A stretch of DNA of 64,000 bases from Porticoccus sp. W117 (GTDB lineage: Bacteria; Pseudomonadota; Gammaproteobacteria; Pseudomonadales; Porticoccaceae). Positions 1-10,574 of the stretch are shown in pieces. The stretch covers positions 115,125 to 179,124 of the forward strand of contig NZ_JATAAF010000005.1 in the NCBI RefSeq assembly GCF_030341905.1, given 5' to 3'. Made by a program: the position numbers and the translations under genes. The number at the start of each line of letters is the position of its first letter. Positions within the stretch are counted from its first letter, which is position 1. The notes under the pieces are model-generated. The model worked only from the letters and a program-made list of their open reading frames with translations. It did not search any database and was not told the origin of the DNA.

Positions 1-2391
1 ACCCAAACCAATATCTGCGGCATCGAACTGCCAGTTGAAATCGATATCAACACCTTGAGTGGACAGACGACCAATGTTTTCAATGCCGAAGTCCAGGCGG
101 TTGATGATAAAGCCCAAGTTGGCTCCGTTACGCTGAATACCCACACAGAACGGGTTGTTGGGGAAGTCAGCTGCTGCGTAACACTGGTCCAGCTTGATTT
201 GAGGCTCAATGGGTTCAACGGCATCTTCAATTTCAATATCGAAGTAATCCACAGTTAATGACATACCTTCAGCCCAGCTTGGGACGTAGACAAAGCCGAT
301 GGTAGTAGAGTCAGAAGTCTCTTCTGTCAGGCGTGGGTTACCGCTTTGGAAACCACCTGCGGAGGAGCCGTTCACACCGGGGTCAAAGTTGCTGGGAATG
401 CCCAGTGAAGCACAGTTGGCAGCAGTATTTCCCGGAGCTCCGGCGCCACCATTGATACAGGGGTCTGTAAAGCTCTCGAAGGTTTCACTGCCGGGGTCAA
501 ACAATTCGGCCACATTGGGGGCACGAACAGCTTGTGATTGGGTAACACGTACAGTCAAGTCACTGAATGGCGTCCATTTCAGGCCAGTTTTCCACTGAGA
601 TACGCCACCAACGGTACTGTAGTCTCCGTAACGGTAGGCTGCGTCAAAGCCGAGGTAGTCGGCACCGGGGGCGTCCTGAATAATGGGTACATCCACTTCG
701 CCGTAGATTTCCCATACATCGTAGTTGCCAGATACGGGTGCGGATGCGTTAGATGAGCTAAGTCCCGCTGCTGCCAAGGCGTCAACTGTACGGTCGTACT
801 GCTCTTTGCGATATTCAAAGCCGGTGGCGTACTTGATCATGCCGCCGCCCCACTCAAACAGATCGCCGGTCAGGTTGCCGCCAACCACTTGTTGTTGCAA
901 GCGGGCGTTGGAAGATGCGGGTACGCGGACATAGTCAACAGCTGCATCACTGATAGAGCCAACACCAAATACATCGATGGCTACACAACCCAAACTGCGA
1001 GCCAGAGCATCCTTACAGCGGAATTGCCCGGGGTTGTCGGGATCGGGCTCGGCATCCAGACCTTGTGAGAAGAACAAGGTGTTGAAATCACCGGTGCGAT
1101 TCAGGCTGGCATTGGTTTGACCAAATTGATAATAAACATCCCAGCGAGAGCCGCTTTCCAGCTCACCTTCCAGGCCAAATGCGGCGCGGATAGTGTCACG
1201 GGAAGGGCTGGTTTGGCGGGGGCCAAGCTCGAAGAAACGCTTACGCCAAACGATATCATCATCGGCAGTCAGGGGTGAACCTGCGTCCGTATAAGCCTGG
1301 CGAATTTCATCCGGAATGAACGGGTTGTCACCTGGGATGGTCAGCGGGTTGGCACCTACAGACAGGAATTGACCGGCAATTGTTGGTTCCAGGTTGTTGC
1401 TGGTATCTGTTTGGGTGTACGAAGTTTCAACAAAGAACTTGGTATTTTCTGAAATTTCGTAGTTCAAGTTGACGTTGATGTTTTTGCGCGTCAAAGGCAG
1501 TTGGATTTTACGGAAAGCTGCGCGGTTAAAGCCGTCTTCAGCGGAAACGAAAGGCTTAACCCAGTCGCCATTGGCATCCTGAGTAACAAACCCGAATTGA
1601 GTTGAGCCATCCGGATTGGTTCCAATTGGGGCGTTGATGCTGCCTTGGGGAGCAAACGAACTAAATGACTGGAAATCGCCAAAAAAGTTGTCTGTGGCAG
1701 ACAGTGGGCGGTCAATCGAGTCAACAGAGCTCAGCTCTTGCAGGCCAAGGTGTACCATGGCGTGACCTTTGCCGTCTGCAAAGGAGGAACCACCAGTGAT
1801 GGATACATTGAAGTCCTGGCCATCCCCTTCATTGCTGATACCGTACTGGGTATCAATTTCCATGCCTTCGAAATCTTTCTTGGTAATAATGTTGATTACA
1901 CCAGCCATTGCTTCGGAACCGTATACAGCAGAAGCACCACCAGTGATCACTTCGATGCGCTCAATAAAAGCAGCGGGAATGGAGTTCAAGTCAACAACAG
2001 ACGGGTTGTCGATATCGCCGGAAACATGACGGCGGCCATTGACCAGTACCAAGGTGCGGGTTGTGCCCAGGTTGCGCAGGTCAACAGTAGCAATACCACT
2101 GGCAAATACGTTGAAGTTTGAAGTGGTTTGAGCAACACCGGGGATACCGGTAGATGGCAATTCAAACAGTGTGTCAGCGATATTGGTGTTGGCAGAAATT
2201 TTCAGAGTTTCCGCATCCAGTACAGTGACTGGTGTCGCGGAGGTCAGGTTGCCACGGGCGATACGCGAACCGGTAACCACTACCTCTTCATCAATGTTGG
2301 ACTCTTCATCTGCAGCGAAGGCTGCCGGTGCACCAAGAGCGTACAGGCCAATGGCCGAGCTGATGGCAAGTGTTAATGGTTTTTTAAGCAT
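1..2391 (-). CDS. TonB-dependent receptor, C-terminus beyond window
   Basis: Outer-membrane TonB-dependent receptor; 797 residues are visible and the frame is still open at base 1, so the last strands of the barrel are missing. The ATG at 2391 follows a GAGGGG ribosome site. Residues 1-26 form a signal peptide ending APAAFA. A Ton-box-like DEEVVVTGSR follows, then the plug, with LVLVNGRRH and IERIEVITGGASAVYGS, the usual signature of large receptors in marine gammaproteobacteria. It has no STN domain, unlike its neighbour, so it probably transports without signalling. It lies 233 bp downstream of the STN receptor on the same strand; that AT-rich gap may hold its own promoter. The substrate cannot be read from sequence; iron chelates, cobalamin or carbohydrate are all possible. 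Confidence 0.93.
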   Translation of the reverse strand, partial: MLKKPLTLAISSAIGLYALGAPAAFAADEESNIDEEVVVTGSRIARGNLTSATPVTVLDAETLKISANTNIADTLFELPSTGIPGVAQTTSNFNVFASGIATVDLRNLGTTRTLVLVNGRRHVSGDIDNPSVVDLNSIPAAFIERIEVITGGASAVYGSEAMAGVINIITKKDFEGMEIDTQYGISNEGDGQDFNVSITGGSSFADGKGHAMVHLGLQELSSVDSIDRPLSATDNFFGDFQSFSSFAPQGSINAPIGTNPDGSTQFGFVTQDANGDWVKPFVSAEDGFNRAAFRKIQLPLTRKNINVNLNYEISENTKFFVETSYTQTDTSNNLEPTIAGQFLSVGANPLTIPGDNPFIPDEIRQAYTDAGSPLTADDDIVWRKRFFELGPRQTSPSRDTIRAAFGLEGELESGSRWDVYYQFGQTNASLNRTGDFNTLFFSQGLDAEPDPDNPGQFRCKDALARSLGCVAIDVFGVGSISDAAVDYVRVPASSNARLQQQVVGGNLTGDLFEWGGGMIKYATGFEYRKEQYDRTVDALAAAGLSSSNASAPVSGNYDVWEIYGEVDVPIIQDAPGADYLGFDAAYRYGDYSTVGGVSQWKTGLKWTPFSDLTVRVTQSQAVRAPNVAELFDPGSETFESFTDPCINGGAGAPGNTAANCASLGIPSNFDPGVNGSSAGGFQSGNPRLTEETSDSTTIGFVYVPSWAEGMSLTVDYFDIEIEDAVEPIEPQIKLDQCYAAADFPNNPFCVGIQRNGANLGFIINRLDFGIENIGRLSTQGVDIDFNWQFDAADIGLG

Positions 2392-2624
2392 TTTTGATCC
2401 CCTCGATTTTCATTACTGAATACTTATGCCCTGTTTTGGGCACTTCAGTCTGGAGACGAACAAAAAAGGTAATGCCTCAACAAAAAGAGAATAAAAGTTC
2501 CTCAATGAGGGAAAATAAATCGAAATAAGAAAAATATAACTACTGAGGCCGGTTTTTGGGTGTTTTGTTTCTTTTATTTGTCTTGTGGTAGATAAAAATC
2601 TTACCAATAAGATAAATATTGCAA

Positions 2625-5567
2625 CTAAAAGTTGTGGGTGACTCGGGCATACCAGAAGCGCCCAATGCCATCGTAGTTGCGGCTGTCAAAGTTGTCGTTA
2701 AAGGCAGAGGCCAAAAATGGTGGGGAGGTATCGAGGATGTTGTCTATGCCAACCGCGAAGCGGGTCTTGTCCTGGTGCAGATATGTGTATTGCAGGTCAT
2801 GGGTCAGCCAGGATGAAGAATCCCGAAAATTGTTGTTATTGGGTATTTGCTCAATTAACGAGTCAACAAAATTTATCGAATAAGCCGCTTCCCAATTACT
2901 GCGCTGCAGATAGAAATTAACATGAACCTTCCATTTCGGTAGGGAGCCGTTGCCGTCGGCGGCGGCGTCCTCAAAGCTGCCTGCCAAATCGTCCACAGGA
3001 GCCAGAGGGGATACCTGAGAGAGGTATTTTTGCAGGTAGGTGGCACTGATGTTGCTGGACAACACACCCAACCAATCCCAGTAGTAGTGCCAGTAGGCGC
3101 TCAGGTCAGCACCTGTTATGCGGCGCATGCCCAGATTCGCCTGGGTGCTGATAATGCGCACAATCTCACCATTGCTGTCGCGAATTACCCGGTCGGGAAA
3201 GAGTCCGGATTCCGCGTTGGCTGTTAGGAAAAATTGCGCATTGGCATCGATAATATCGTTCTGCGATATATCGAACAGGTCCAGAGTTAGCGACAGGTCT
3301 GCACTACTTTCCGGCTCCCAGCTGATGCCGAGCGAGGCATTGCGGGAGGTTTCAGGGGATAGCTGTTGATTTCCGCCCAGTAACGCCAGGAATTGATTGC
3401 GGTTTGGATCTGATTGTTGACTGCAGCCAACCAGTACGCCGACGTTTTCCGCGTTTGAGCAGGGATCTTGAAGTATGGGTTGATCCTGACTGACACCTTT
3501 ATATAACTCAATCAGCGATGGCGCTCTAAACCCCTCGGAATAGCTGGCGCGCAGGTGCCACTCAGGGGCTGGTTGGTAGCGAATGGCGATTTTTGGGTTG
3601 GTGCTGGAGCCAAAATCGCTGTAATCCGAGTGGCGCAGGGCGACGCTCAGGTCGAGTTGGGTGCTGCCGTTGTTGCCTGCCAGTAGAGGCACCAGCCACT
3701 CCATGTAGGCTTCCCCGACATTGCGGCTGCCCAGTGAGTCGGCAAAGTTGATGCCGCCTGCCAGCAGCCCCTGTCTGGCCAGCGGGTCTGGGGTGGTGCT
3801 GATGGATTCGTGGCGTATTTCCAGGCCCATGGCCAATCCCAGGTCTCCGGCGGGCAGTGACCACAGATCGCGGCTAAGATCGAAGGTGAGGTTGCGCAGT
3901 TGTGTATTGCCAAGGGAATTGATGTCGGCGCCAATAAAATCTGCCTGCTGTTGGTTCAATGAGCCAGCGGGGGCAAACAGATTAATCGCGACACAATCTT
4001 CCGTGCATTCTGAGGCTGGTCCCACGCCTCGCTGCAGATTCGCCAGGTTCACCAGCCCGGTAACCTGCTCCCTTGCCCGGGTTTGGCTCCAGTTGTAGTG
4101 CAGTGACCAGCGCCAGTGGTCGTTGTTGCCATTGATGCCAAAGGTCAGTCGTGAGGCTTGATTTTCATTGGTTTGGTCGCGCCTCCCCAGCTCCAGCATG
4201 CGGCGGCGCAGGTCGGTGATTTCCTCATCGAAGGGATTGAAAGTGGCGTCTGCAGCAATTGTGACGGGCACCAGTTCAAAGGCGGTAAACAGGGGGCTGG
4301 GGGCAAACGCAATGGTGGACTCGGTCAACGTGTAACTGGCGGCCAAATCAACAGTGAGCTGCTTGTTGATGCGGTATTCGCTGTTGGCATACACGGAACT
4401 GCGTCGCGAAGGGGTCAGCGATGAGGTAAAAGCCGGGAAGTCAAACAGGTCTTCGTCGGTGGCCGCCCGAAAATCGCCGTTGTTGTCGCCAGTGGCACCC
4501 TCGTTGAGAATAAGGGTATTGTCATTGAACTCAAAACGAGCGCTGGGAGTGGCGGTGGAGCGATTGTCGATGCCGCCTCGGTCGCGGCCATCGGCACTGC
4601 GTGAGAAATCCCGGTCGCGGCTGTTAAAGCCGGATTGATCAAAATGGCTGGCGGCGATCACAAAAGAGCCCTGCTCTCCGCTGGCGCCCCACACCAGGCT
4701 GGTAGTGGCGGTTTCGTTGTCGCCGGCGCCGGTTTGCCCGTAGTAGGTTTCCAGCTGTAAGCCGTCAAACTTGCGGCGCAGAATCACATTCACCACCCCG
4801 GCAATGGCGTCGGAGCCGTAGACCGCAGAGGCGCCATCCTTGAGGATTTCGATGCGCTCTACGGCGGCAGCGGGAATGGTGTTCAGGTCGACGGCATCGC
4901 CGCCAAAGCCATTGCTGGCAACTCGCTGGCCGTTTAGCAGTACCAGGGTATTGCTGGCGGGTAGGCCTCGCAAAGTAACCGTGGCAGTGCCATCGCCGCC
5001 GTTGCTGACAGCGGTGCTGGTGGAGTTGCCGGAGATGATGGGTACAAATTTCAATTGATCAGACAGCGATTGAGCGCCACTCAGGGTTAATTCCCTGTTG
5101 CTGAGCACTTCCACCGGTGCAAATCCCATGGTTTCGTTGCGGCGCAGGCGGGAGCCAGTGATGGGGGTGCCGCGTACAATCACCTCTTCCATACGATCCT
5201 GAACGATACCGTCGCTGGCTTCACTGTTCTCCGGCTGGGTCGCTTTAACAATAGCAACCGCTTTAGGGGAGATCACCCTGTACTTCAGGGGCATGTTAGT
5301 CAGCGCGCTCTCCAATGCCTGCAACAGGGGCAACTCCCCCTGCAGCTTGCTGTTGCGCAGATCCCTGACCATGCGATGGGAGAAAACAATAGAGACTTTG
5401 GACTTGCGCCCCAATTCGATCAGGGTTTCGGAAAGGGGCTGCTCCGGGACGTCAAGGGATAGGGTACTGTGGATGTCGGCATAACTGATATGGCACGCCA
5501 ATAGCGGCAGTGTCGCCAGACACCGCCGCCAACGTCTTTTCGCTTGGCTGCTGCCAAATTTCAACAT
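2625..5567 (-). CDS. TonB-dependent receptor with STN signalling domain (FecA-like)
   Basis: Outer-membrane transducer of a FecI-FecR-type signalling system, 980 residues. After a short export signal, residues about 32-110 form a secretin/TonB N-terminal (STN) domain (LSLDVPEQPLSETLIELGRK), which in this family contacts the periplasmic end of the FecR protein. A plug with TLRGLPASNTLVLLNGQR and IERIEILKDGASAVYGSDA comes next, then a barrel ending in the aromatic VTHNF typical of outer-membrane proteins. It follows the fecR-like gene by 105 bp on the same strand, so ligand binding probably relieves FecR and activates the sigma factor encoded two genes upstream. Ligand unknown. The long insert-rich barrel is larger than siderophore receptors such as FecA. 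Confidence 0.93.
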   Translation of the reverse strand: MLKFGSSQAKRRWRRCLATLPLLACHISYADIHSTLSLDVPEQPLSETLIELGRKSKVSIVFSHRMVRDLRNSKLQGELPLLQALESALTNMPLKYRVISPKAVAIVKATQPENSEASDGIVQDRMEEVIVRGTPITGSRLRRNETMGFAPVEVLSNRELTLSGAQSLSDQLKFVPIISGNSTSTAVSNGGDGTATVTLRGLPASNTLVLLNGQRVASNGFGGDAVDLNTIPAAAVERIEILKDGASAVYGSDAIAGVVNVILRRKFDGLQLETYYGQTGAGDNETATTSLVWGASGEQGSFVIAASHFDQSGFNSRDRDFSRSADGRDRGGIDNRSTATPSARFEFNDNTLILNEGATGDNNGDFRAATDEDLFDFPAFTSSLTPSRRSSVYANSEYRINKQLTVDLAASYTLTESTIAFAPSPLFTAFELVPVTIAADATFNPFDEEITDLRRRMLELGRRDQTNENQASRLTFGINGNNDHWRWSLHYNWSQTRAREQVTGLVNLANLQRGVGPASECTEDCVAINLFAPAGSLNQQQADFIGADINSLGNTQLRNLTFDLSRDLWSLPAGDLGLAMGLEIRHESISTTPDPLARQGLLAGGINFADSLGSRNVGEAYMEWLVPLLAGNNGSTQLDLSVALRHSDYSDFGSSTNPKIAIRYQPAPEWHLRASYSEGFRAPSLIELYKGVSQDQPILQDPCSNAENVGVLVGCSQQSDPNRNQFLALLGGNQQLSPETSRNASLGISWEPESSADLSLTLDLFDISQNDIIDANAQFFLTANAESGLFPDRVIRDSNGEIVRIISTQANLGMRRITGADLSAYWHYYWDWLGVLSSNISATYLQKYLSQVSPLAPVDDLAGSFEDAAADGNGSLPKWKVHVNFYLQRSNWEAAYSINFVDSLIEQIPNNNNFRDSSSWLTHDLQYTYLHQDKTRFAVGIDNILDTSPPFLASAFNDNFDSRNYDGIGRFWYARVTHNF

Positions 5568-5672
5568 ATACGCCTAAAGCGGCATGGAGTGTCCGTACCA
5601 TGCGCCGCATCAAAAGATTCAAAGTCCCTAGTATAGAACGATCTGAAGCGGATCGGGAGGACAGGATGTGGC

Positions 5673-6674
5673 CTAAGAGTCAGAAGATTTGTGCAATCTC
5701 AGGCGATCGTTGTTGAGTGTCGCGGTCAATGCCAGTGCTTCGGCAACTGCCTGGGCGGTTTCCAAGGGACGCTCCGTAGAGAATGTGCCAGAAATCGGAA
5801 GCTGTGCAGAGTCTGTAGCCGCGAGTTCAATCGGGGTTTTGCTGTAGCGATTGAGAGTGGTCACTACATCGCTGAGCGGGGTGTTGTCGAACACAATCTG
5901 GCTTTGGCGCCAGGCGGTCACTAGGTCGCTGTCGATGGCGCGAAGGTTGCGCAAGCCATCTTTGCTGTCGAAGCTGATTGCCTGACCTACTTCGACAAAT
6001 TTCGGCAGACTGGGCTGGGCCTGGTGAGTGACCTGAACCGTGCCCTCGGTAACGGTAATTTCGGCGGCTTCATCGGTGGTTTTGTAGATATTAAAAGCGG
6101 TGCCCACAGCTTGAGCCTGGGCGCCGTCCAATTCCACTACAAACGGGCGTTGTTTGTCTTTGGCCACAGAGAAGTAGGCTTCGCCGTCAATCAGGTGCAA
6201 CCAGCGCTGTTCATCGCTGTAGCTGACTTCCAGGGTGGAGTTGGTGTTGAGTTCCACCTGGGAGCCGTCATCAAGGGTGATGGCCAGGCTCTCACCGATA
6301 GCCGTGTGGTACCTGTCCAATTGCTGAGAGGGCACCAAGGTGATTACCAAGGCAACAACAATGGCTGCGGTGGCAGCAAATGCACCTGCGGCGCGCCAGC
6401 TGAACCACTGCTGCAGCCAGGAGGGCTTGGAGCATTCGGTTGAGCTGCTTTCTGTGGCGGGCTGTTCCAGTGGTAATTTACTGGCAACACCCAGATCGCC
6501 CCACATTTCCGCTACCTGATCGAACGCAGCGCGGTGATTTGCGCTTTTGGATACCCAGTCGGCAAACTGCTCAAGCTCAGAATTCGCCAGCTTTTCCGCA
6601 CGCAGCCGAACCACCCAAGCACAGGCTTGGTCGAACAAATCGTCTCTGGATTGTGGTTGGGCTAGCTCAGACAT
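5673..6674 (-). CDS. FecR-family anti-sigma factor / sigma regulator
   Basis: Inner-membrane regulator of the adjacent ECF sigma factor, 333 residues. An N-terminal cytoplasmic DUF4880-type segment (ACAWVVRLRAEKLANSELEQ, about 17-60) should bind the sigma factor. One membrane helix lies at about 95-115. The periplasmic FecR domain (about 122-225) includes LTLDDGSQVELNTNSTL-like sequence and VGTAFNIYKTTDEA. The C-terminal part would meet the STN domain of the receptor encoded next. Gene order sigma, FecR, STN receptor on one strand is the classic cell-surface signalling arrangement. Function in signalling is inferred from family and order; the signal itself is unknown. Confidence 0.93.
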   Translation of the reverse strand: MSELAQPQSRDDLFDQACAWVVRLRAEKLANSELEQFADWVSKSANHRAAFDQVAEMWGDLGVASKLPLEQPATESSSTECSKPSWLQQWFSWRAAGAFAATAAIVVALVITLVPSQQLDRYHTAIGESLAITLDDGSQVELNTNSTLEVSYSDEQRWLHLIDGEAYFSVAKDKQRPFVVELDGAQAQAVGTAFNIYKTTDEAAEITVTEGTVQVTHQAQPSLPKFVEVGQAISFDSKDGLRNLRAIDSDLVTAWRQSQIVFDNTPLSDVVTTLNRYSKTPIELAATDSAQLPISGTFSTERPLETAQAVAEALALTATLNNDRLRLHKSSDS

Positions 6675-6793
6675 GGCCGTTTATTAGTTTCCAAATAGCG
6701 TTTTTATTGCTGTGATCCTACGGTATAGACGTTTCAGACTTGTGAATCCGCAGGAATACTTGCAAAAAATGTGACAAAAGTGTGACCCGTCAC

Positions 6794-7327
6794 TCATTCT
6801 GGGCCACCTATTTTATCAGTAAGCAAGGCTTGCCGGCACTGCTTGAGGGCTTCGAGGATGTATTTTTCCACGCTGCTGACCGAAACGCCCATCAGCTTGG
6901 CTATTTCGCCATAGGGCAGATTGCGGGTGCGGCTCAGCATAAACGCCTGGCGTACATTGCTGGGCATGGATTCAATGACGTGGTAGATGTCGGCGCTTTT
7001 CTGTTGGGCTTCCAGGAGCTGATCGGGTGAATCGCTGCTGGCGGATGGCTCGCTTTCTACTTTGGCGTGCTCTTTGTCCAAATAATTGTTCATTCTCGCC
7101 TGGCGGCGCAGCTGGTCTACCGACATATTGGCGGCCACCTGGAACAGAAAGGCGCGCGGGTTGTCCACCCGTTCAGGGTTATCCATGGTGTACAGACGCA
7201 GGAAAGTGCTCTGAGCGATGTCCTCGGCATCCTCGCGGTTTTTCAGCCGCTTGCTCAGGAAGTTCACCAGAGTGGGGCCGTGCTTTTTGATGAGGCGCTC
7301 TATGCGGCGCTTATTGGAATATTTCAT
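6794..7327 (-). CDS. ECF RNA polymerase sigma factor (FecI-like)
   Basis: Extracytoplasmic-function sigma factor, 177 residues, first gene of the signalling cassette. Sigma region 2 covers about residues 15-80 (EDAEDIAQSTFLRLY, then NPRAFLFQVAANMSVD). Region 4 covers about 115-170, with the helix-turn-helix LPYGEIAKLMGVSVSSVEKY. This is the FecI subgroup, which has no region 3 and is held by a FecR partner, here encoded 120 bp downstream. It should direct transcription of the receptor genes that follow. Starts at an ATG (7327) 80 bp from the divergent hydrolase gene, so promoters of both lie in that short gap. Confidence 0.94.
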   Translation of the reverse strand: MKYSNKRRIERLIKKHGPTLVNFLSKRLKNREDAEDIAQSTFLRLYTMDNPERVDNPRAFLFQVAANMSVDQLRRQARMNNYLDKEHAKVESEPSASSDSPDQLLEAQQKSADIYHVIESMPSNVRQAFMLSRTRNLPYGEIAKLMGVSVSSVEKYILEALKQCRQALLTDKIGGPE

Positions 7328-7407
7328 CTGGTGTTTAGGGGTGGGAGTCTCTACCCTGTCGATGAACGCAATCTACCACAAAAAGGGGCAGAGGCGAGCA
7401 AGCGATT

Positions 7408-8370
7408 ATGCGCAGTATTCAACTTGAAAGTACGGATTTTGAGGCAATTCGCAGCCAGTTGCCACAGCTTGCCTATCATTTGACCACTGATTCGGCGCCA
7501 ACGCAGCCACTGCTGCAGCAATTCTTGTGTCAATATAACTTTCCAGCTCTGAACGACCCCCAGACGGCTTTACGGGTAGGCCAATTTGAGGTGGACAACC
7601 GCGTTATATGTTCCTACTACTGGGTTCCAGATCGCTGCCGTGGCACCACCTTTCTGGTGCACGGTTACTTCGATCATGTGGGTCTGTATGGCCACCTGAT
7701 AGAACATTTGTTGTCTTGCGGTCAGGCGGTAGTGGCATTTGACCTGCCGGGTCACGGCCTGTCAGATGGTGAGCCATTGGCGATTGATCACTTTCGCAGT
7801 TACCAACAAGTATTGGAATGTTTGCTAGATAAATGCCAGCATTTCCCCAAGCCGTTTCACGGTGTAGGCCAGAGTACCGGTGGGGCTGTGTTGTTGGGGC
7901 TATTACAGCAATTGCATTCAGAGGGGCGGAGTACACCTGCTTTTGAGCGAACTTATCTTCTGGCTCCCCTGGTTCGGCCCTGGCAATGGCGGCGCAAATT
8001 GCTCAAGTTCTGGCTGCTGCGCTGGTTAGTATCCAGTGCACCCCGTGAGTTTGCGGTGAATTCCCACGATCGGGACTTTTTGCGCTTTTTGGAAAAAGGG
8101 GAGCCGTTGCAACAGCGGCATATCCCCCTCAGCTGGGTGCGTGCCATGGTACGGTGGGGGCGGGATTTTGCTGGGCCTGCCCCGTGCCGCTGGCCGATTA
8201 CTGTTGTTCAGGGGGATTGCGATACCACTGTTGATGGTCCCTACAATATCAAGCGCATTCAGCAGCAGTTTCCACAGGCGGGTGTTCATATTGTGGAGGG
8301 TGCGATGCACCATATGGTGAATGAGCGCGAGGATATTCGCGCCCGTATCCTGAAGCTTATCGATTTGTAG
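7408..8370 (+). CDS. alpha/beta hydrolase (serine aminopeptidase / lysophospholipase-like)
   Basis: A 320-residue cytoplasmic-type alpha/beta hydrolase without signal peptide. VHGYFDH (84-90) forms the oxyanion region, FDLPGHGLSDG precedes the second helix, and GQSTGG puts the nucleophile at Ser156. VQGDCDTTVD near 268 and AMHHMVNE near 300 supply the expected Asp and His. The layout fits the Hydrolase_4 / monoacylglycerol lipase-like group, so an ester or lipid substrate is likely, but the reaction cannot be assigned. It is divergent from the sigma gene and convergent with ppnN, ten bases apart, so it is probably a single-gene unit. Confidence 0.85.
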   Translation: MRSIQLESTDFEAIRSQLPQLAYHLTTDSAPTQPLLQQFLCQYNFPALNDPQTALRVGQFEVDNRVICSYYWVPDRCRGTTFLVHGYFDHVGLYGHLIEHLLSCGQAVVAFDLPGHGLSDGEPLAIDHFRSYQQVLECLLDKCQHFPKPFHGVGQSTGGAVLLGLLQQLHSEGRSTPAFERTYLLAPLVRPWQWRRKLLKFWLLRWLVSSAPREFAVNSHDRDFLRFLEKGEPLQQRHIPLSWVRAMVRWGRDFAGPAPCRWPITVVQGDCDTTVDGPYNIKRIQQQFPQAGVHIVEGAMHHMVNEREDIRARILKLIDL

Positions 8371-8380
8371 CTCTTTCCAG

Positions 8381-9733
8381 TTAGCGAATCTCGTAACAGG
8401 GTTTGTATTCACCACTCAGTTTCATGCGCCGTTGCTGGACGAACTCCCTTAGCAGTTTGCTCATTTCTTCCATAATGGCCGGGTCGCCGTTGAGCTGGTA
8501 GGGGCCGTGGCGTTCGATTTGCTCGATGCCGTAGGCCTTCACATTGCCTGCCACGATTCCGGAAAACGCCCGGCGCAGTTCTGCCGCCAGTTGTTCCGTG
8601 GGCTGGCTGGAATTCAAATTCAAAGCCGCCATATTGGCATGGCTGGGCTCAAACGGTTCCTGCAACTGCCAGTGAATATGAGTCTGCCAGTCAAAGTAGT
8701 AGGCCAGCTGGTGCTTGCGGCGGTAGCGGTGTACCTGCTCTACGCCTCGCTTTACTGCGCGCGCCACCTTCTGTGGGTCGTCAATGATGATCTGGTAGCA
8801 GCGGCTGGCCTGCTCTCCAAGAGTGTTGCGCACAAACCGGTCCAGGCTGTCGAAATAGGCGCGGCTGCATTCCGGCCCGGTAAGAATAAAAGGCAGCGGG
8901 ATATCGCGGTTATCCGGGTGCAGGCGAATGGCGATCAGGTAGAGAATTTCTTCCGTGGTGCCCGCTCCGCCAGGGAATACCACAATGGCGTGGGCCAGGC
9001 GCACAAAGGCTTCCAGGCGCTTCTCGATATCCGGCAGAATCATCAATTCATTGACGATGGGGTTGGGGGATTCCGAGGCAATAATGCCGGGTTCGGAAAT
9101 ACCAATATAGCGGCCGTTGGCTATCTGTTGTTTGGCGTGGCCGATGGTGGCGCCCTTCATCGGCCCTTTCATGGCGCCGAGACCACAGCCGGTGGCAATA
9201 TTTATCCCTCGCAGGCCCAGTTGGTAGCCCACCAGCTTGGAATAGTCGTACTCCTCCCGGCTGATGGCGTGGCCGCCCCAGCACACCGTCAGGTTGGGTG
9301 CCGTGTTGGAAGGCAGGGCGTCGGCGTTGCGGGCAATGCGAAACACAATATCAGTGATTGCTTCGGCGTTTTCGGGAGGCTGCCGGGACAGCAGTTTGGT
9401 GTGAGTGAAGACAATGTCTCGCAAGGCAGCAAACAGATGTTCCTGAATGCCGCGAATCATCTTGCCGTCCACAAAGGCCGAAGCGGGTGCATTGGCCACC
9501 CGCAATTTCAGGCCGCGGGAAGTGGGTTCAACGCTGATATTGAAGTCACGGTAAGCCGCCAGCATTTCGGCGGCATCATCAATTTCGCTGCCGGTGTTCA
9601 GCACCGCCAAGGCACATTGGCGAAACTGGTTCAGTACCTCGGCATTGGTGTTAAGTAGCTCGGTGATCTCACGCTGCGACAGCAGCTCCAGGCTTTTGCT
9701 GGGGCGCACACTGGCTTGCTTGATGGTTTCCAT
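8381..9733 (-). CDS. ppnN: pyrimidine/purine nucleotide 5'-monophosphate nucleosidase
   Basis: Cleaves nucleoside monophosphates to free base and ribose-5-phosphate for nucleotide salvage; in E. coli this enzyme (formerly YgdH) responds to (p)ppGpp. The 450 residues match the E. coli length of 454. The N-terminal regulatory part contains RQCALAVLNTGSEIDDA and FVDGKMIRGIQEHLFAALRD, as in PpnN. The catalytic LOG domain has TGCGLGAMKGPMKG (181-194) and the diagnostic PGGAGTTEE (254-262). The ATG at 9733 is the first in frame. It stands alone, and a palindromic repeat separates it from coaD. Confidence 0.95.
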   Translation of the reverse strand: METIKQASVRPSKSLELLSQREITELLNTNAEVLNQFRQCALAVLNTGSEIDDAAEMLAAYRDFNISVEPTSRGLKLRVANAPASAFVDGKMIRGIQEHLFAALRDIVFTHTKLLSRQPPENAEAITDIVFRIARNADALPSNTAPNLTVCWGGHAISREEYDYSKLVGYQLGLRGINIATGCGLGAMKGPMKGATIGHAKQQIANGRYIGISEPGIIASESPNPIVNELMILPDIEKRLEAFVRLAHAIVVFPGGAGTTEEILYLIAIRLHPDNRDIPLPFILTGPECSRAYFDSLDRFVRNTLGEQASRCYQIIIDDPQKVARAVKRGVEQVHRYRRKHQLAYYFDWQTHIHWQLQEPFEPSHANMAALNLNSSQPTEQLAAELRRAFSGIVAGNVKAYGIEQIERHGPYQLNGDPAIMEEMSKLLREFVQQRRMKLSGEYKPCYEIR

Positions 9734-9756
9734 ACAGTGACCTATGGTGCTTTCTT

Positions 9757-9828
9757 GTCATTCTGAGCGCAGCGAAGAATCTCTTTGTTTGGCCAAAGTA
9801 TGAGATCCTTCGCTGCGCTCAGGATGAC
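9757..9828. repeat. palindromic intergenic repeat, GTCATTCTGAGCGCAGCGAA type
   Basis: Two inverted copies of the same unit: GTCATTCTGAGCGCAGCGAA begins at 9757 and the complementary GAGATCCTTCGCTGCGCTCA begins at 9802, with about 20 bp between. A related partial unit (TTCAGGATGACAG) follows. It lies between ppnN and coaD, both minus-strand. Related units occur at 27181-27207 and 55791-55826. It has the form of a REP/BIME-like element. Confidence 0.85.
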
Positions 9829-9853
9829 ATGGGAAAGTTCAGGATGACAGCAG

Positions 9854-10572
<719 letters not shown>

Positions 10573-10574
10573 GG

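Noticed and set aside
8507..9658. Open frame of 383 codons antisense to ppnN
   Set aside because: Shadow of the ppnN frame; ppnN has full catalytic motifs and length, and the opposite frame has none.
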